A DNA stretch of 14,117 nucleotides from Euryarchaeota archaeon UBA495 (GCA_002496845.1 DALQ01000025.1:1-14117); one strand, 5' to 3'. Positions 5,731-13,802 are shown, counted from the stretch's first letter. Numbers and translations: made by a program. Notes: generated by a model from the sequence alone, not told the origin.

Positions 5731-8115
5731 TCACTCGACCTTGCGGATGCGCTTTGGCGCAAAGGCAGCGAAGAGCCCGAGGATGGCCACCAAGACGAAC
5801 ACGGTCCCTCCGACGACCAAGCCGCCGGACAGTTCTGGTCCAGACGATGAGCCTTCGTTCTGGTCGCTTTGGGCAGGCACGGTTGTGACGGGCAAGCTCT
5901 CGACGTTGTTGGATTCGTCGCGCTCGTCGGTGGTCGCGCTGCGGTCCACCTCTGCTTCGATGCGCACGAGGGCGTCGCCGTTCTCAGGCACGCGCCATGA
6001 GAACTCCACCACGCCAAGGCCGCCTGGTTCGATCAGCGGGATTTCTCCGGTGCCGATCAAGGTCCCATCGGCGGTCAGGCGCACGTCGACCAGCGTGGCT
6101 GTGACGGCTCCGGAATTTCGCACGTACACGGCGATGTCCACGATGCTGCCTTCCTCGTATTCACCGGCCGGGGCCGAGATGTCATCGATGCTGAGGTCGG
6201 CCAAGGCTCGCACGTCGAGGTCCAAGGTGCGGTCGGTGCACGACGTTGCATCGCACACGGTCACGCCCACAGCAACGAAGCCGGGGGTGGGCGGAGTGAG
6301 GCGAATCACGCCCGCTTCGAGGTCCACGGTGGCCCACGATCGGTTCGTTGTGGCTTGCAGGTCGGTGGAATCTGGATCGTTGACCTCGATGGATACGGTG
6401 GTTTCGACCTCGTGTTCCACAGGCACCGTTCCAAGGAATTCGCCCACGATGGGCGCGTCGTCGACGTTGGCGACGTGAACGGTCCACGTTTCCGTCCACG
6501 TGTTGCCTGCAGCGTCCATGACGGTGGTGGTGATGTCGGCGTTGCCCGAGGCTTCGGCCACAAGCGAGACGCGGATTTGTCCCTCGGCCACGTCCACGTC
6601 CACGACCTCGGGTGCGGTGTTGACGAAGGAGACCGTCAGCGCATCGTTGGCGGTGCGGTCGTCGCTGCATCGCGTGATCAAGGGCAGCACGATGCCACCG
6701 GCGTCCTCGGTCAGGAATTGATCGCCCACGTTCTGGCACACAGGGTCTTCGTCGTATTCGACGCTGAAGCCGCCGCTCAGGCTGATTTCGCTGAACTCCA
6801 CGGCGGTGCTGGAGGCTGAGCCGTCCGCGTCCCACGTGAAGACCGAACCAAGCCGAATCTCGACCTCATCGTCCGCTTCAGCCAAAGCGTGGCCAACGGG
6901 CAGGTCGAAGCGGAAGGTGCCCAAGGTCGTGACCGGCTCGTTGGCGATCACCACGCCGTTGACGTAGGCCGCCCAGCGCGAACTGCTCTCCAAGAGTCCG
7001 TTCACGTCGCCGTGGATGCGGCCGACGAGGGTCAGGGTTGGGTCGTTGACGTCGACCGTGAGACGTGTCATGCACCCTTCGTTCATCGAGACGCGCAGTT
7101 GGATGGCGTCCACGTTTGGAAGCAAGGTGTTCGTGTCATGGGTTGACCAAGCGCCTGCTGTGCCGTCGTTGGCGACGGTACGGACGTCGAAGCTGACGTT
7201 CGTGGTCGGACCGTCAAAGGCGAAGGCGATTCGGCCAAGGCGTTGATCGGCCGGGCGTTCGACGGTCGCGCTGGTCCAGTGGCCCACCGTGCCCTCGCTC
7301 GAAGGTTGGAGACCGCACGCGGCCAGAGAAAGCCCGTCCGTGGTGCCGGCGTCCATGTCAACGTGGAGCACGGGAATCTCCACGTTGCTGGTCGTGGAGG
7401 TCGCCGTCGCTTGTTCACCACCGTACCAAGGCGTCAGGACCACGATTTCCAGCCCAACGGCGTCCACGCGAAGCACGCTGTCGTCCGTGGTGCCTTCCGA
7501 CACGTAGTCCAGACGAACGGTGAGGTCGGCCAATTCACTCCAGGTCCAGTTGCTGGGGTCGTCAAGGCCGATGCGGTAGGGTTGACCGTCCATGTAATCG
7601 ATGCCGCCGCCGGTGTTGGACCAGGTCTTGACCAGATCGAACACGCCGCCGGTTTCGTGGGAAATACGGACCTTGTCTTGGTAGAGGGCGTCGGGCACTT
7701 CGATGGCCAACAGCAAAGTGACATCACGCACGGCGTAATTGGTCAGGCCGCTGACGTCGAATCCATTGACGTCGATGTCTGGACCGGTGCTCCATGTGTA
7801 GGCTCCGTCGGGCGCACCGAGGCTGGCGTTGCTGTCGGTTGGGGTTGAGGTCGCCCAGACCGTTTGCGCCACGAGGTTTTCTGGGCGCTCGTGCATGAAG
7901 GTCAGATGATCGTCGGCCACCATCGCCTGGGTGTGCTGAGCGGGTGCTGTGCTGAAACTGACGCTGTCGTCAAGGGTCCAGTCGGTCGGTTCATCGAACA
8001 CGCCTTGCGGGAACAGGTCCACATCAGCCGTGCTGTGCACGCTTCGTGCACCGGCAGGAAGGGCCGGGAGGAGCATCAACACGACGAGCAAGGTCGCCAC
8101 ACGTGCCTTGGTCAT
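5731..8115 (-). CDS. Exported, membrane-anchored surface protein with Ig-like and CARDB domains
   Basis: The start chosen is ATG 8115 because it opens directly with a Sec-type signal peptide (MTKARVATLLVVLMLLPALP, cleavage near AGA); the longer frame from 8166 would put 17 polar residues in front. This gives 794 residues. The first ~480 are beta-rich and resemble carbohydrate-binding or jelly-roll modules, without a family I can name. Around 520-635 are repeats of cadherin/Ig-like style (NVDDAPIVGEF, EVNDPDSTDLQATT). A CARDB domain lies at about 637-728, recognised from DISAPAGEYEEGSIVDIAVYV and the end motif DERDESNNVESL. After a Ser/Gly-rich linker comes one C-terminal helix (about 762-785, GGLVVGGTVFVLVAILGLF) and a basic tail KRIRKVE. 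The topology is outside with a cytoplasmic stub, typical of archaeal envelope proteins. Adhesion or polymer binding is an inference. No promoter is clear; 8116-8223 separates it from the tRNA. Confidence 0.85.
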   Translation of the reverse strand: MTKARVATLLVVLMLLPALPAGARSVHSTADVDLFPQGVFDEPTDWTLDDSVSFSTAPAQHTQAMVADDHLTFMHERPENLVAQTVWATSTPTDSNASLGAPDGAYTWSTGPDIDVNGFDVSGLTNYAVRDVTLLLAIEVPDALYQDKVRISHETGGVFDLVKTWSNTGGGIDYMDGQPYRIGLDDPSNWTWSELADLTVRLDYVSEGTTDDSVLRVDAVGLEIVVLTPWYGGEQATATSTTSNVEIPVLHVDMDAGTTDGLSLAACGLQPSSEGTVGHWTSATVERPADQRLGRIAFAFDGPTTNVSFDVRTVANDGTAGAWSTHDTNTLLPNVDAIQLRVSMNEGCMTRLTVDVNDPTLTLVGRIHGDVNGLLESSSRWAAYVNGVVIANEPVTTLGTFRFDLPVGHALAEADDEVEIRLGSVFTWDADGSASSTAVEFSEISLSGGFSVEYDEDPVCQNVGDQFLTEDAGGIVLPLITRCSDDRTANDALTVSFVNTAPEVVDVDVAEGQIRVSLVAEASGNADITTTVMDAAGNTWTETWTVHVANVDDAPIVGEFLGTVPVEHEVETTVSIEVNDPDSTDLQATTNRSWATVDLEAGVIRLTPPTPGFVAVGVTVCDATSCTDRTLDLDVRALADLSIDDISAPAGEYEEGSIVDIAVYVRNSGAVTATLVDVRLTADGTLIGTGEIPLIEPGGLGVVEFSWRVPENGDALVRIEAEVDRSATTDERDESNNVESLPVTTVPAQSDQNEGSSSGPELSGGLVVGGTVFVLVAILGLFAAFAPKRIRKVE

Positions 8116-8190
8116 GCTGTGGCTTGGGCTCCAGCGGCACTTGAACGCACGGGTCTCCTGCGGCATGAAGAAACACGTTGCGGTGCGTTG

Positions 8191-8195
8191 AAATA
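8191..8195 (+). promoter_or_regulatory. Possible TATA-like element for tRNA-His
   Basis: AAATA within TTGAAATAGG is the only A/T-rich patch upstream of the tRNA, in a GC-rich context, and lies about 30 bases before its 5' end. That spacing would put the start of transcription a few bases upstream of the mature tRNA. Read on the other strand the same patch could serve the divergent surface-protein gene. Confidence 0.3.
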
Positions 8196-8223
8196 GGCGC
8201 GTCAGGACGGCGCGATACCTCTT

Positions 8224-8296
8224 GGCTGTGGTGGTGTAGGGGTTAGCACGGCAGATTGTGGTTCTGCCAGCCCGGGTTCAATTCCCGGCCACGGCC
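8224..8296 (+). tRNA. tRNA-His (anticodon GTG), with encoded G-1
   Basis: A full cloverleaf folds by eye. The acceptor GCTGTGG (8225-8231) pairs with CCACGGC (8289-8295) with one G-U. The D stem is GTGT/GCAC. The anticodon stem GCAGA/TCTGC holds loop TTGTGGT, with anticodon GTG at 8258-8260. The variable loop has four bases, and the T stem CCGGG/CCCGG has loop TTCAATT. The base before the acceptor is G (8224) and the discriminator is C (8296), the G-1:C73 pair that histidyl-tRNA synthetase recognises. There is no intron and no encoded CCA, so the tail must be added by nucleotidyltransferase. Confidence 0.97.
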
Positions 8297-8302
8297 CTCT
8301 GA

Positions 8303-8307
8303 TTTTT
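8303..8307 (+). terminator. T-run after tRNA-His
   Basis: TTTTT lies 6 bases after the tRNA discriminator. Archaeal RNA polymerase commonly stops at short T-runs without a hairpin, so this is a plausible terminator for the tRNA transcript. Confidence 0.5.
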
Positions 8308-8320
8308 GATGCTGCGAGCG

Positions 8321-8366
8321 TGCCGTGGCCTCAGGCCTTCTGCTGTGTTCTGCTCTTCGCACGGCA
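8321..8366. repeat. 7-bp inverted repeat between tRNA-His and the phosphodiesterase gene
   Basis: TGCCGTG (8321-8327) pairs with CACGGCA (8360-8366) across 32 bases, and a smaller GGCCTCAGGCC palindrome sits in the loop (8328-8338, approximately). The rest of the 145-bp gap 8297-8441 shows nothing clear: no TATA box I trust. It may be a leader structure of the downstream gene or chance. Confidence 0.3.
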
Positions 8367-8441
8367 GAGCCGAGCTCACCTCCCGTCCTCTCCACCTGTG
8401 TTTGACAAAGATGATGAGGAGCCCTCCTGAATCACCGGTCG

Positions 8442-9395
8442 ATGAACGCCACGCGGTGGGCCTTCGCTGCCCTTGTGCCGCTGCTCTTGGTGGCGGTGTC
8501 ATGGAGCGTCTTTTCCTCTGATGAGACGCCGGTCCAGGCGGAGACCTCGGAGGGTGAATGCAACGGGATGGAGATTCTGTGCGACCGTCCCTACGACGAG
8601 GTCACCTTCCCTGAAACGCACAATGCCTTCGCGACGCACGCAGACGGCATCTTCTACCCCGCCAGCAACCACCGCAGTGGGCTTGACGCGCAGTGGGACG
8701 CCGGCATGCGTGCCTTCATGCTCGACACGCACTACATCGATCGGGGCGATCCGCTCGTGGACGAGGTGCGCTTCTGCCACGGCAGCCACGACGGTGCGAT
8801 TAGTCCGTGTTCCTATGGGCGTGTGGATCCGAGCGTGTGGCTGAGCGAACTCGAATCCCGCATGGCTGAAGCGCCACGTGATGTGGTGACCCTCCTCATC
8901 GAGAATTACGTCGAGCCGGACCACCTGTGGGCGCAGTTCAGCGGTGCAAACTTGACCGACCGCGTCTACGTCCACGAATTGAACACGCCGTGGCCGACCT
9001 TGGGGGAACTCGTCGACGACGGCACGACCCTCGTGCTCTTCTGGGAGCAGGCCAACGACGCTGCTCACCCGCATTTCCACGGGTTCACCACCTACGGATG
9101 GACGACGAACTACGCCGAAAGCGAGCCAGAGGACATGAATTGCGACGTCCATCGCGGTGACGGAGAACAGCCGGTGTACCACATGAACAACTGGCTTGGT
9201 GGCCCAGCAGGACTCTCCGATCCTCTGCGCGCTGAAGAGGTGAACGAGGTCGATTTCATCGTCGAACGCGCCACGGAATGCTGGGTCCAACACGGCAAGC
9301 GTCCGACCTTTGTCGCGGTGGATTGGTGGGAAGACGGCGACGTGGTCGAGGCCGTGCGTCAGATCAACCTCATGGACGTGCCAGAAGGCGCGTGA
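8442..9395 (+). CDS. Secreted PI-PLC-like phosphodiesterase
   Basis: PI-PLC-like TIM-barrel enzymes cleave phosphodiester bonds of phospholipid head groups using two histidines. The 317-residue protein begins with a hydrophobic signal or anchor (residues about 6-24, FAALVPLLLVAVSW) and no lipobox. The first catalytic-type motif is TFPETHNAFA with His60. GMRAFMLDTH (88-97) follows, then RFCHGSHDG with His113 at the place of the second catalytic histidine. DVVTLLIENY and RPTFVAVDWW fit later barrel strands. This order is closest to the plant At5g67130-like branch of the superfamily, in which THNSFA, GVRGLMLD and LCHS occur in the same order. Substrate is unknown; lipid head groups or extracellular phosphodiesters are possible. 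Start is the only in-frame ATG before the signal; no strong ribosome-binding site precedes it. It faces the lipoprotein gene tail to tail with a 3-bp gap. Confidence 0.8.
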   Translation: MNATRWAFAALVPLLLVAVSWSVFSSDETPVQAETSEGECNGMEILCDRPYDEVTFPETHNAFATHADGIFYPASNHRSGLDAQWDAGMRAFMLDTHYIDRGDPLVDEVRFCHGSHDGAISPCSYGRVDPSVWLSELESRMAEAPRDVVTLLIENYVEPDHLWAQFSGANLTDRVYVHELNTPWPTLGELVDDGTTLVLFWEQANDAAHPHFHGFTTYGWTTNYAESEPEDMNCDVHRGDGEQPVYHMNNWLGGPAGLSDPLRAEEVNEVDFIVERATECWVQHGKRPTFVAVDWWEDGDVVEAVRQINLMDVPEGA

Positions 9396-9398
9396 TGC

Positions 9399-10853
9399 TC
9401 AGAGGGTCTGTGGACCGCCGGCGGGCATCGGTGCCAGCATGGTGATGTTCTCGCCGCGCAGGCTGGGACCTTCGTGGAAGGTCGCGAAGATGCCGACGTC
9501 GGCGCCGCTGTCGCCACCGATGTTGTGGGCCAAGGCAAACCAGGTGCGTCCTTCGGCATCGACGCGGATGTCGAGGAAGTCACCAAGGCCACCGCAGCGG
9601 TTGTAGCCGCAGTCCTCGAGGGTGTCGATTGGGTCGTCCATCGCGTTCAGTTGCACGGTTGTCAACAAGGGCGTCTCGTTGAAGGCGTCCGTCGCGTAGG
9701 TGAGGTAAGCGTTCCAGATTTCCTCTTCGCGGGCGTCTTCACCGACGTATCCGAAGGCCACGGTGCCTTCGTCGCCGGCCACGACCACGGGGAATCCGGT
9801 GCCGGTCAAGCCGATGGGTGGGGCGATCATGGTCGCGTTGGACCACGTGGTGCCTTGGTCACGCGAGTAGGACCAGTAGGGCATGTCGTCCAAGCCCATC
9901 CACATGGCGTGAACGTTGCCGGCGGAATCGACCTCCACCTGCGCTTCTTCGGCGTTCCAGGTGTCTGCGGTGCCGGTCACGGAGGTCGGGAGCGGGTGTT
10001 CGGTCCACGAAATGCCCGCGTTGGTGGTGCGGAACACCGAGTAGCCTTCGCCTGTGCATCCCTTGTTGCCGCGGTAGAAATTGCCGTCCACGCTGCCGAC
10101 CAGGTGCGCGGAAAGCCCACCGGACGAGCAGGTCACAGGAGCACCCGAAGTTTCAGGTCCCCACGTGGCGCCTCCGTCCTGGCTTGAGGAGCAGAGGGGG
10201 TGCGGTGCGTTGCCGTTGATGCAGAACATCCAGGTGGTCGGATGGAAGAGGGCTTCCATGTTCGAACTCGCGATGGTTTGGTGGTCCTGCACCGAGTAAA
10301 TCTGCGTGGCCACGCTGGGTCCGTTCCACGATGCACCTTCGTCGTCGGACCATTCGACGGTCATCCCGAGCAGGGCGTGCATGTCGAATTTCATGATGCG
10401 GCTGGTCCACGGGTCGACGTAGATGTAAGGGTCGTTGGAGTTCGCAATGGGCAGCAGTGGGTCGTAGACGTTCTCGCAAGAGTAGTCCAACACGGTGGTC
10501 ATGCCAATCAAATCGCAGGCCACCACGGCGGTGGAACCGCCGGGTCCGTTGCCGTAGGAACTCATGAAGAGGGTCTGAGACTCGGTGATGCCCATCGTCG
10601 GCTCGAAGGTGGACATGCCGATGCCGTAGTAGGTGCCCATGGCATGGAAGGGCGCGTTGCGACCTTCGAGCACGAGGCTGTCGTTGCCCCACGCGTCCAC
10701 GGCGCCGGGCATGTGGTACCAGGTCAATTCAGGCCGCTCGAAGTCCCATACCGTTGGCGCAGGGGCTTCCGGTTCGGCTTCTTCGCCACCAAGGCAACCT
10801 GCCAACGGCAGGGTCAGCATCATGGTGGTCAGCAGAAAGGCCAGTGTTCGCAT
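9399..10853 (-). CDS. Asp-box (BNR) beta-propeller lipoprotein
   Basis: Starting at ATG 10853 gives 484 residues with a lipoprotein signal: MRTLAFLLTTMMLTLPLAGC, Cys20 being the predicted lipidated residue in the lipobox LAGC. GGTGA lies 7 bases before this ATG, whereas the upstream GTG at 10889 would bury the signal behind 12 residues. After an acidic, Pro-rich linker come four Asp-box motifs: WSDDEGASW (about 166), SSQDGGATW (about 220), TTNAGISW (about 273) and YSRDQGTTW (about 326). Their spacing of roughly 53 residues is regular, as expected for successive blades of a sialidase/sortilin-type propeller. No sialidase arginine triad or FRIP motif was identified, so enzyme activity is not claimed; a binding or scaffolding role at the outer face of the membrane is likely. 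It follows the polytopic membrane protein gene with a 32-bp gap, probably as one transcript. Confidence 0.85.
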   Translation of the reverse strand: MRTLAFLLTTMMLTLPLAGCLGGEEAEPEAPAPTVWDFERPELTWYHMPGAVDAWGNDSLVLEGRNAPFHAMGTYYGIGMSTFEPTMGITESQTLFMSSYGNGPGGSTAVVACDLIGMTTVLDYSCENVYDPLLPIANSNDPYIYVDPWTSRIMKFDMHALLGMTVEWSDDEGASWNGPSVATQIYSVQDHQTIASSNMEALFHPTTWMFCINGNAPHPLCSSSQDGGATWGPETSGAPVTCSSGGLSAHLVGSVDGNFYRGNKGCTGEGYSVFRTTNAGISWTEHPLPTSVTGTADTWNAEEAQVEVDSAGNVHAMWMGLDDMPYWSYSRDQGTTWSNATMIAPPIGLTGTGFPVVVAGDEGTVAFGYVGEDAREEEIWNAYLTYATDAFNETPLLTTVQLNAMDDPIDTLEDCGYNRCGGLGDFLDIRVDAEGRTWFALAHNIGGDSGADVGIFATFHEGPSLRGENITMLAPMPAGGPQTL

Positions 10854-10860
10854 GGAGAGG

Positions 10861-10865
10861 TCACC
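10861..10865 (-). promoter_or_regulatory. Shine-Dalgarno site supporting start of the lipoprotein at 10853
   Basis: Minus-strand GGTGA is placed 7 bases before the ATG that opens directly with the lipoprotein signal. It decides between this start and the GTG at 10889, which overlaps the upstream stop. Confidence 0.5.
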
Positions 10866-10885
10866 TGCGCCTCGCTTCGCGAGGT

Positions 10886-11809
10886 TCACGCTTCGTCTGA
10901 AACGGAGGTTGGACTTGAACGCTGCCGTCGGTACCTGCGCGAGTTTTCGAGGGCTTGGCGGTCCAACACCGACTTTCCGTACGGCGTCAGGTACTGTTCC
11001 AAGGGGTCGCGTCGGCGGCGGATGGTTCCCGTTCTTTTCCCGCCGACCTTGCCACCGCCGCTGATCTTCCGACCCGACTTGAGCCGTTGCTGCACTTCGA
11101 GGGCCCGTTCGCGCTTTTGCGCATCGCTCAAGTTCTTCATCGACGGGTCCTTCATCAGGCCCTCAAGTTCCTTCTTGGACGCACGCTTCTTCGCGGCCCG
11201 GTGTTGGTACACGAAGCTCATTCCAGCGATGGGAATGGCGAACCAAATCGTGGTGGATGCTCCGGGGTGGAGCGTCAGCACCGGCATCTCCAGCAGGATG
11301 AACACGCCCACAAGCAAACCGACCGAGCCGACGGCCGCTGCAGCAATCGTGGGCAGGAGCCGACGGACTGAGCGGGTGAAATACCACGTGATCAGGGCGG
11401 CGATGATGGGAATGAACTCACCCTGCTCAATGTCGATGCCTCGGACGTAGAGGGCCTGTACGGCGGCGGTGATGCCGATGAACGCCATCAGACCGGCCAT
11501 CATCCGGAGGCTTGCTTGGGCGACGGAGACCATGATGACGCCAATCAATGCAGCACAGGCGATCTGACTTTGCGCGGTGTCGAGGGGGGATTCGATGCCA
11601 GCCGAGAGGAGAAGGTCCAGCATATTTGGCGCAAGGACGTATCCTGCTGCAGCGCCGATCGCGAACGCCGTCACAGGCAAGCGTCGATGGCCTTGCAACA
11701 GAAGAAGCAGCGAGAACAGCACGATGGGGGCTCCCGCCATGGGGCCTTGCGCTTCCACGACCAGCAGCAGGTCGCTGCCGGAGGCGCCGATGTCCTCAAT
11801 CCTCGACAC
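10886..11809 (-). CDS. Polytopic membrane protein with basic cytoplasmic tail, function unknown
   Basis: The frame starts at GTG 11809 (MSRIEDIGASG) and codes for 307 residues; an internal ATG at 11740 is an alternative that would remove part of the first helix. Hydrophobic segments lie at about 27-40, 46-63, 83-103, 105-125, 133-147, 153-176 and 186-202, so six or seven membrane helices. The last ~100 residues are polar and strongly basic (KKRASKKELEGLMKD, RKISGGGKVGGKRTG, RRRRDPLEQYLTPYGK), probably cytoplasmic and possibly nucleic-acid, lipid or ribosome binding. I do not recognise the family. It is followed by the Asp-box lipoprotein with a short gap, so the two may act together in the envelope. 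The 123 bp between it and the upstream gene shows no convincing promoter or terminator. Confidence 0.75.
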   Translation of the reverse strand: MSRIEDIGASGSDLLLVVEAQGPMAGAPIVLFSLLLLLQGHRRLPVTAFAIGAAAGYVLAPNMLDLLLSAGIESPLDTAQSQIACAALIGVIMVSVAQASLRMMAGLMAFIGITAAVQALYVRGIDIEQGEFIPIIAALITWYFTRSVRRLLPTIAAAAVGSVGLLVGVFILLEMPVLTLHPGASTTIWFAIPIAGMSFVYQHRAAKKRASKKELEGLMKDPSMKNLSDAQKRERALEVQQRLKSGRKISGGGKVGGKRTGTIRRRRDPLEQYLTPYGKSVLDRQALENSRRYRRQRSSPTSVSDEA

Positions 11810-11932
11810 GGATGCACCATGGCCATCCCGGTCTTGATGGTGCCGATGAACGACGCGTGAGAAGAAATGGAAGCTACCAGTCTGCCAAAGGTGATGTCAT
11901 ATCAGGGAGGAGGATGGCCTTCATGCACGGTT

Positions 11933-13771
11933 TCATTTGTTCGCATCAGTCCCTTCTTCCAGGGTAGAATTGTATTTGTCTTCTAATTCGGTGGCGCGCT
12001 GTTGTGAGATTCCCAACGTTTTGGCTTGAATTTCCAACATTTTTCGCTCATCGTCTGTGATGATCAGGTCGTCCATCGCCACCTTGTACACCTCAAGATA
12101 TGCATCTTCCTTCGTGATGTTCAACACCTCGGATTCGGTGACTTGCGCTTGGATTCTAAATTCGTCGAATTGAATGACACCGTCTTTGTTGAGATCAATT
12201 TCTTCAAACAATTCTTCTCGTGCTGCTTCTGGTAGCTTGGTCACCTCTGGAGCTTCGGAAAATTCGCTCAATGAAATTACATTGTCACGGTTTTTGTCCA
12301 TCTCTGTAAACGCTTCTTGGATTTCTCTTTCATCGATGGGCGCTTCACCTGTTGTGCCAAAGACACTCATCATATTGATTCCACTTTTCCCATATTTTTC
12401 CGCAAGGTAAGTCTTGTTTTCACCCGTTGTCAGGATTTCTTCATACCATTGTTCGAGATACAATTTCCGCTCTTCTGTGAGCCCGTATGCTCTTGCTTGT
12501 AGATCCAACATTGACCGTTCTTTGTCAGTGATTTTGTGGTCCTTTTTTGCCAGGTAATACATCTCAAGATAGCCTAACTCCTCTTTTGTATGCGATTCAG
12601 GAATGAGTTTTGTTGAAACATTCCCTAGTGTTGAGATAATCGGCTTTCGCATCAAGAGGAGCGTCATGCCGATGAATACGCCACCAATCCAGCCTTGATC
12701 GAATACGGATTCCATAAGTTCGGTGCTGACCAAGAAGAGAACGGCACCGGAACCTGCAAAGATGGTCGTTGTGAATGTTTTTCGGAGTTGTTCATCGATT
12801 CCGAACATGTCATTTTTGATGACTGCATAGGTGAACACGATGCCTTCAAACAAAGCAGCCAAGACTACAGCTGTGGGCATCAACGGTGGCAGGTACAACA
12901 GCACCTCCGAAAACTCCGCGCCCGCATTGAACATGTTTGTCTCCAGAGTGGGAGATCCTCCCATCATTGAAATCATCCAAAACAAAATGAGCGTTGTTGT
13001 GACCTGCATGGCCGTTTTTCCAATGAAACCCACACGAACTGCGCGGACTTCGCCGGTAAGGTTGGAATTTCCCTCCTCGTTGATCCTGTTTCGAGAACTT
13101 GTGAGCGCAACAGTCGCCACGATGGCCCCGATAAGTGGGACAAAGAGGAGTACTCGAGTGAGCGGACCCAACGCTACGTTCGACATGGTCATTGGGTACA
13201 GGGACTCGTATTCTTTCGAACATGCGACTTCAAAACCCAGTGGTTTTCCGGACGCAGTCCTTCCCTCACCCATACCCACGCTTTCACAATAGACCCAACT
13301 GATGTCTCCAATGGCGATGCTCGTTCCTCCAGCGAGGTAACTGACGAGAAGCACGAAACTCAAGCAGAACATTGGGACCAAATACAAACCATGGACTTTG
13401 AACGAGTTCGCGATGAACTTCGCCCATTTTTTCTCGCTGTAGAATGTGGCTGCTCCCATATACAAGAAAAACAGTTGCAACGACATGGTGTAGTAGACCA
13501 CGCGAGCAGGTTTCAAAACACTCAACATTTCTTCTGGCCAAGCATAGACCCAGAACAGCATCGAGGTGAAACAGCGTAGTGCTTCGCTGACCAGCATCAA
13601 GGCCATGAAGCGGTTCTTGGCTTTCCCAGGATTGGCCTTGAGAATCAGATACGCGAGAAAGAGAAGGAAGACCCCTGACAGGATGCTGAAAATCGCCAGC
13701 ATGTGCCAATATCCGAGAAAGGAGCCTAAGGAACGGAAGTAGTAGGCAATAGGCGAGCCTACATCTCCCAT
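11933..13771 (-). CDS. 7TM-sensor-like membrane protein with two EF-hands flanked by TerB-like repeats
   Basis: The chosen start is ATG 13771 (MGDVGSPIAYYF, 612 residues) because a TATA-like GAATAATATGC is centred 26 bp upstream, fitting leaderless transcription; ATG 13795 would add eight residues. Numbering from 13795, seven hydrophobic segments lie at about 31-53, 63-86, 97-118, 133-156, 214-233, 258-280 and 296-326. FTYAVIKNDMFGIDEQLRKT follows, resembling the junction after the 7TM sensor of many histidine kinases. Two more helices follow (about 340-358, 366-386). No kinase domain follows. Instead come a repeat ITDKERSMLDLQARAYGL (about 406-450), EF-hand loops DKNRDNVISLSE (about 499) and DLNKDGVIQFDE (about 533), and a second copy IITDDERKMLEIQAKTLGIS (about 562-612). 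The repeats resemble TerB-like helical modules. A calcium-responsive membrane sensor is an inference. The gene is AT-richer than its neighbours: one 60-base line (12181-12240) has 25 G/C against 39 in a typical line (1021-1080). Confidence 0.8.
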   Translation of the reverse strand: MGDVGSPIAYYFRSLGSFLGYWHMLAIFSILSGVFLLFLAYLILKANPGKAKNRFMALMLVSEALRCFTSMLFWVYAWPEEMLSVLKPARVVYYTMSLQLFFLYMGAATFYSEKKWAKFIANSFKVHGLYLVPMFCLSFVLLVSYLAGGTSIAIGDISWVYCESVGMGEGRTASGKPLGFEVACSKEYESLYPMTMSNVALGPLTRVLLFVPLIGAIVATVALTSSRNRINEEGNSNLTGEVRAVRVGFIGKTAMQVTTTLILFWMISMMGGSPTLETNMFNAGAEFSEVLLYLPPLMPTAVVLAALFEGIVFTYAVIKNDMFGIDEQLRKTFTTTIFAGSGAVLFLVSTELMESVFDQGWIGGVFIGMTLLLMRKPIISTLGNVSTKLIPESHTKEELGYLEMYYLAKKDHKITDKERSMLDLQARAYGLTEERKLYLEQWYEEILTTGENKTYLAEKYGKSGINMMSVFGTTGEAPIDEREIQEAFTEMDKNRDNVISLSEFSEAPEVTKLPEAAREELFEEIDLNKDGVIQFDEFRIQAQVTESEVLNITKEDAYLEVYKVAMDDLIITDDERKMLEIQAKTLGISQQRATELEDKYNSTLEEGTDANK

Positions 13772-13791
13772 GGTTGACTTTCGGTCGAGGT

Positions 13792-13802
13792 GCATATTAT
13801 TC
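13792..13802 (-). promoter_or_regulatory. TATA box of the 7TM/EF-hand gene
   Basis: Minus-strand GAATAATATGC is the clearest A/T-rich promoter element in the window. Its centre is about 26 bp from ATG 13771, the spacing between TATA box and transcription start in archaea. No Shine-Dalgarno sequence precedes that ATG, so the mRNA is probably leaderless. Confidence 0.55.

Noticed and set aside
5360..6478. 372-residue plus-strand frame
   Set aside because: It starts inside cbf5 and runs antisense through the CARDB region; Ser/Thr/Arg-rich shadow composition.
8224..8441. Integration (att) site at the tRNA gene
   Set aside because: No duplicated tRNA 3' end, integrase or mobile gene is visible in the window.
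10200..11450. 416-residue plus-strand frame
   Set aside because: It is antisense to two real genes (lipoprotein and membrane protein) and has no recognisable domain.
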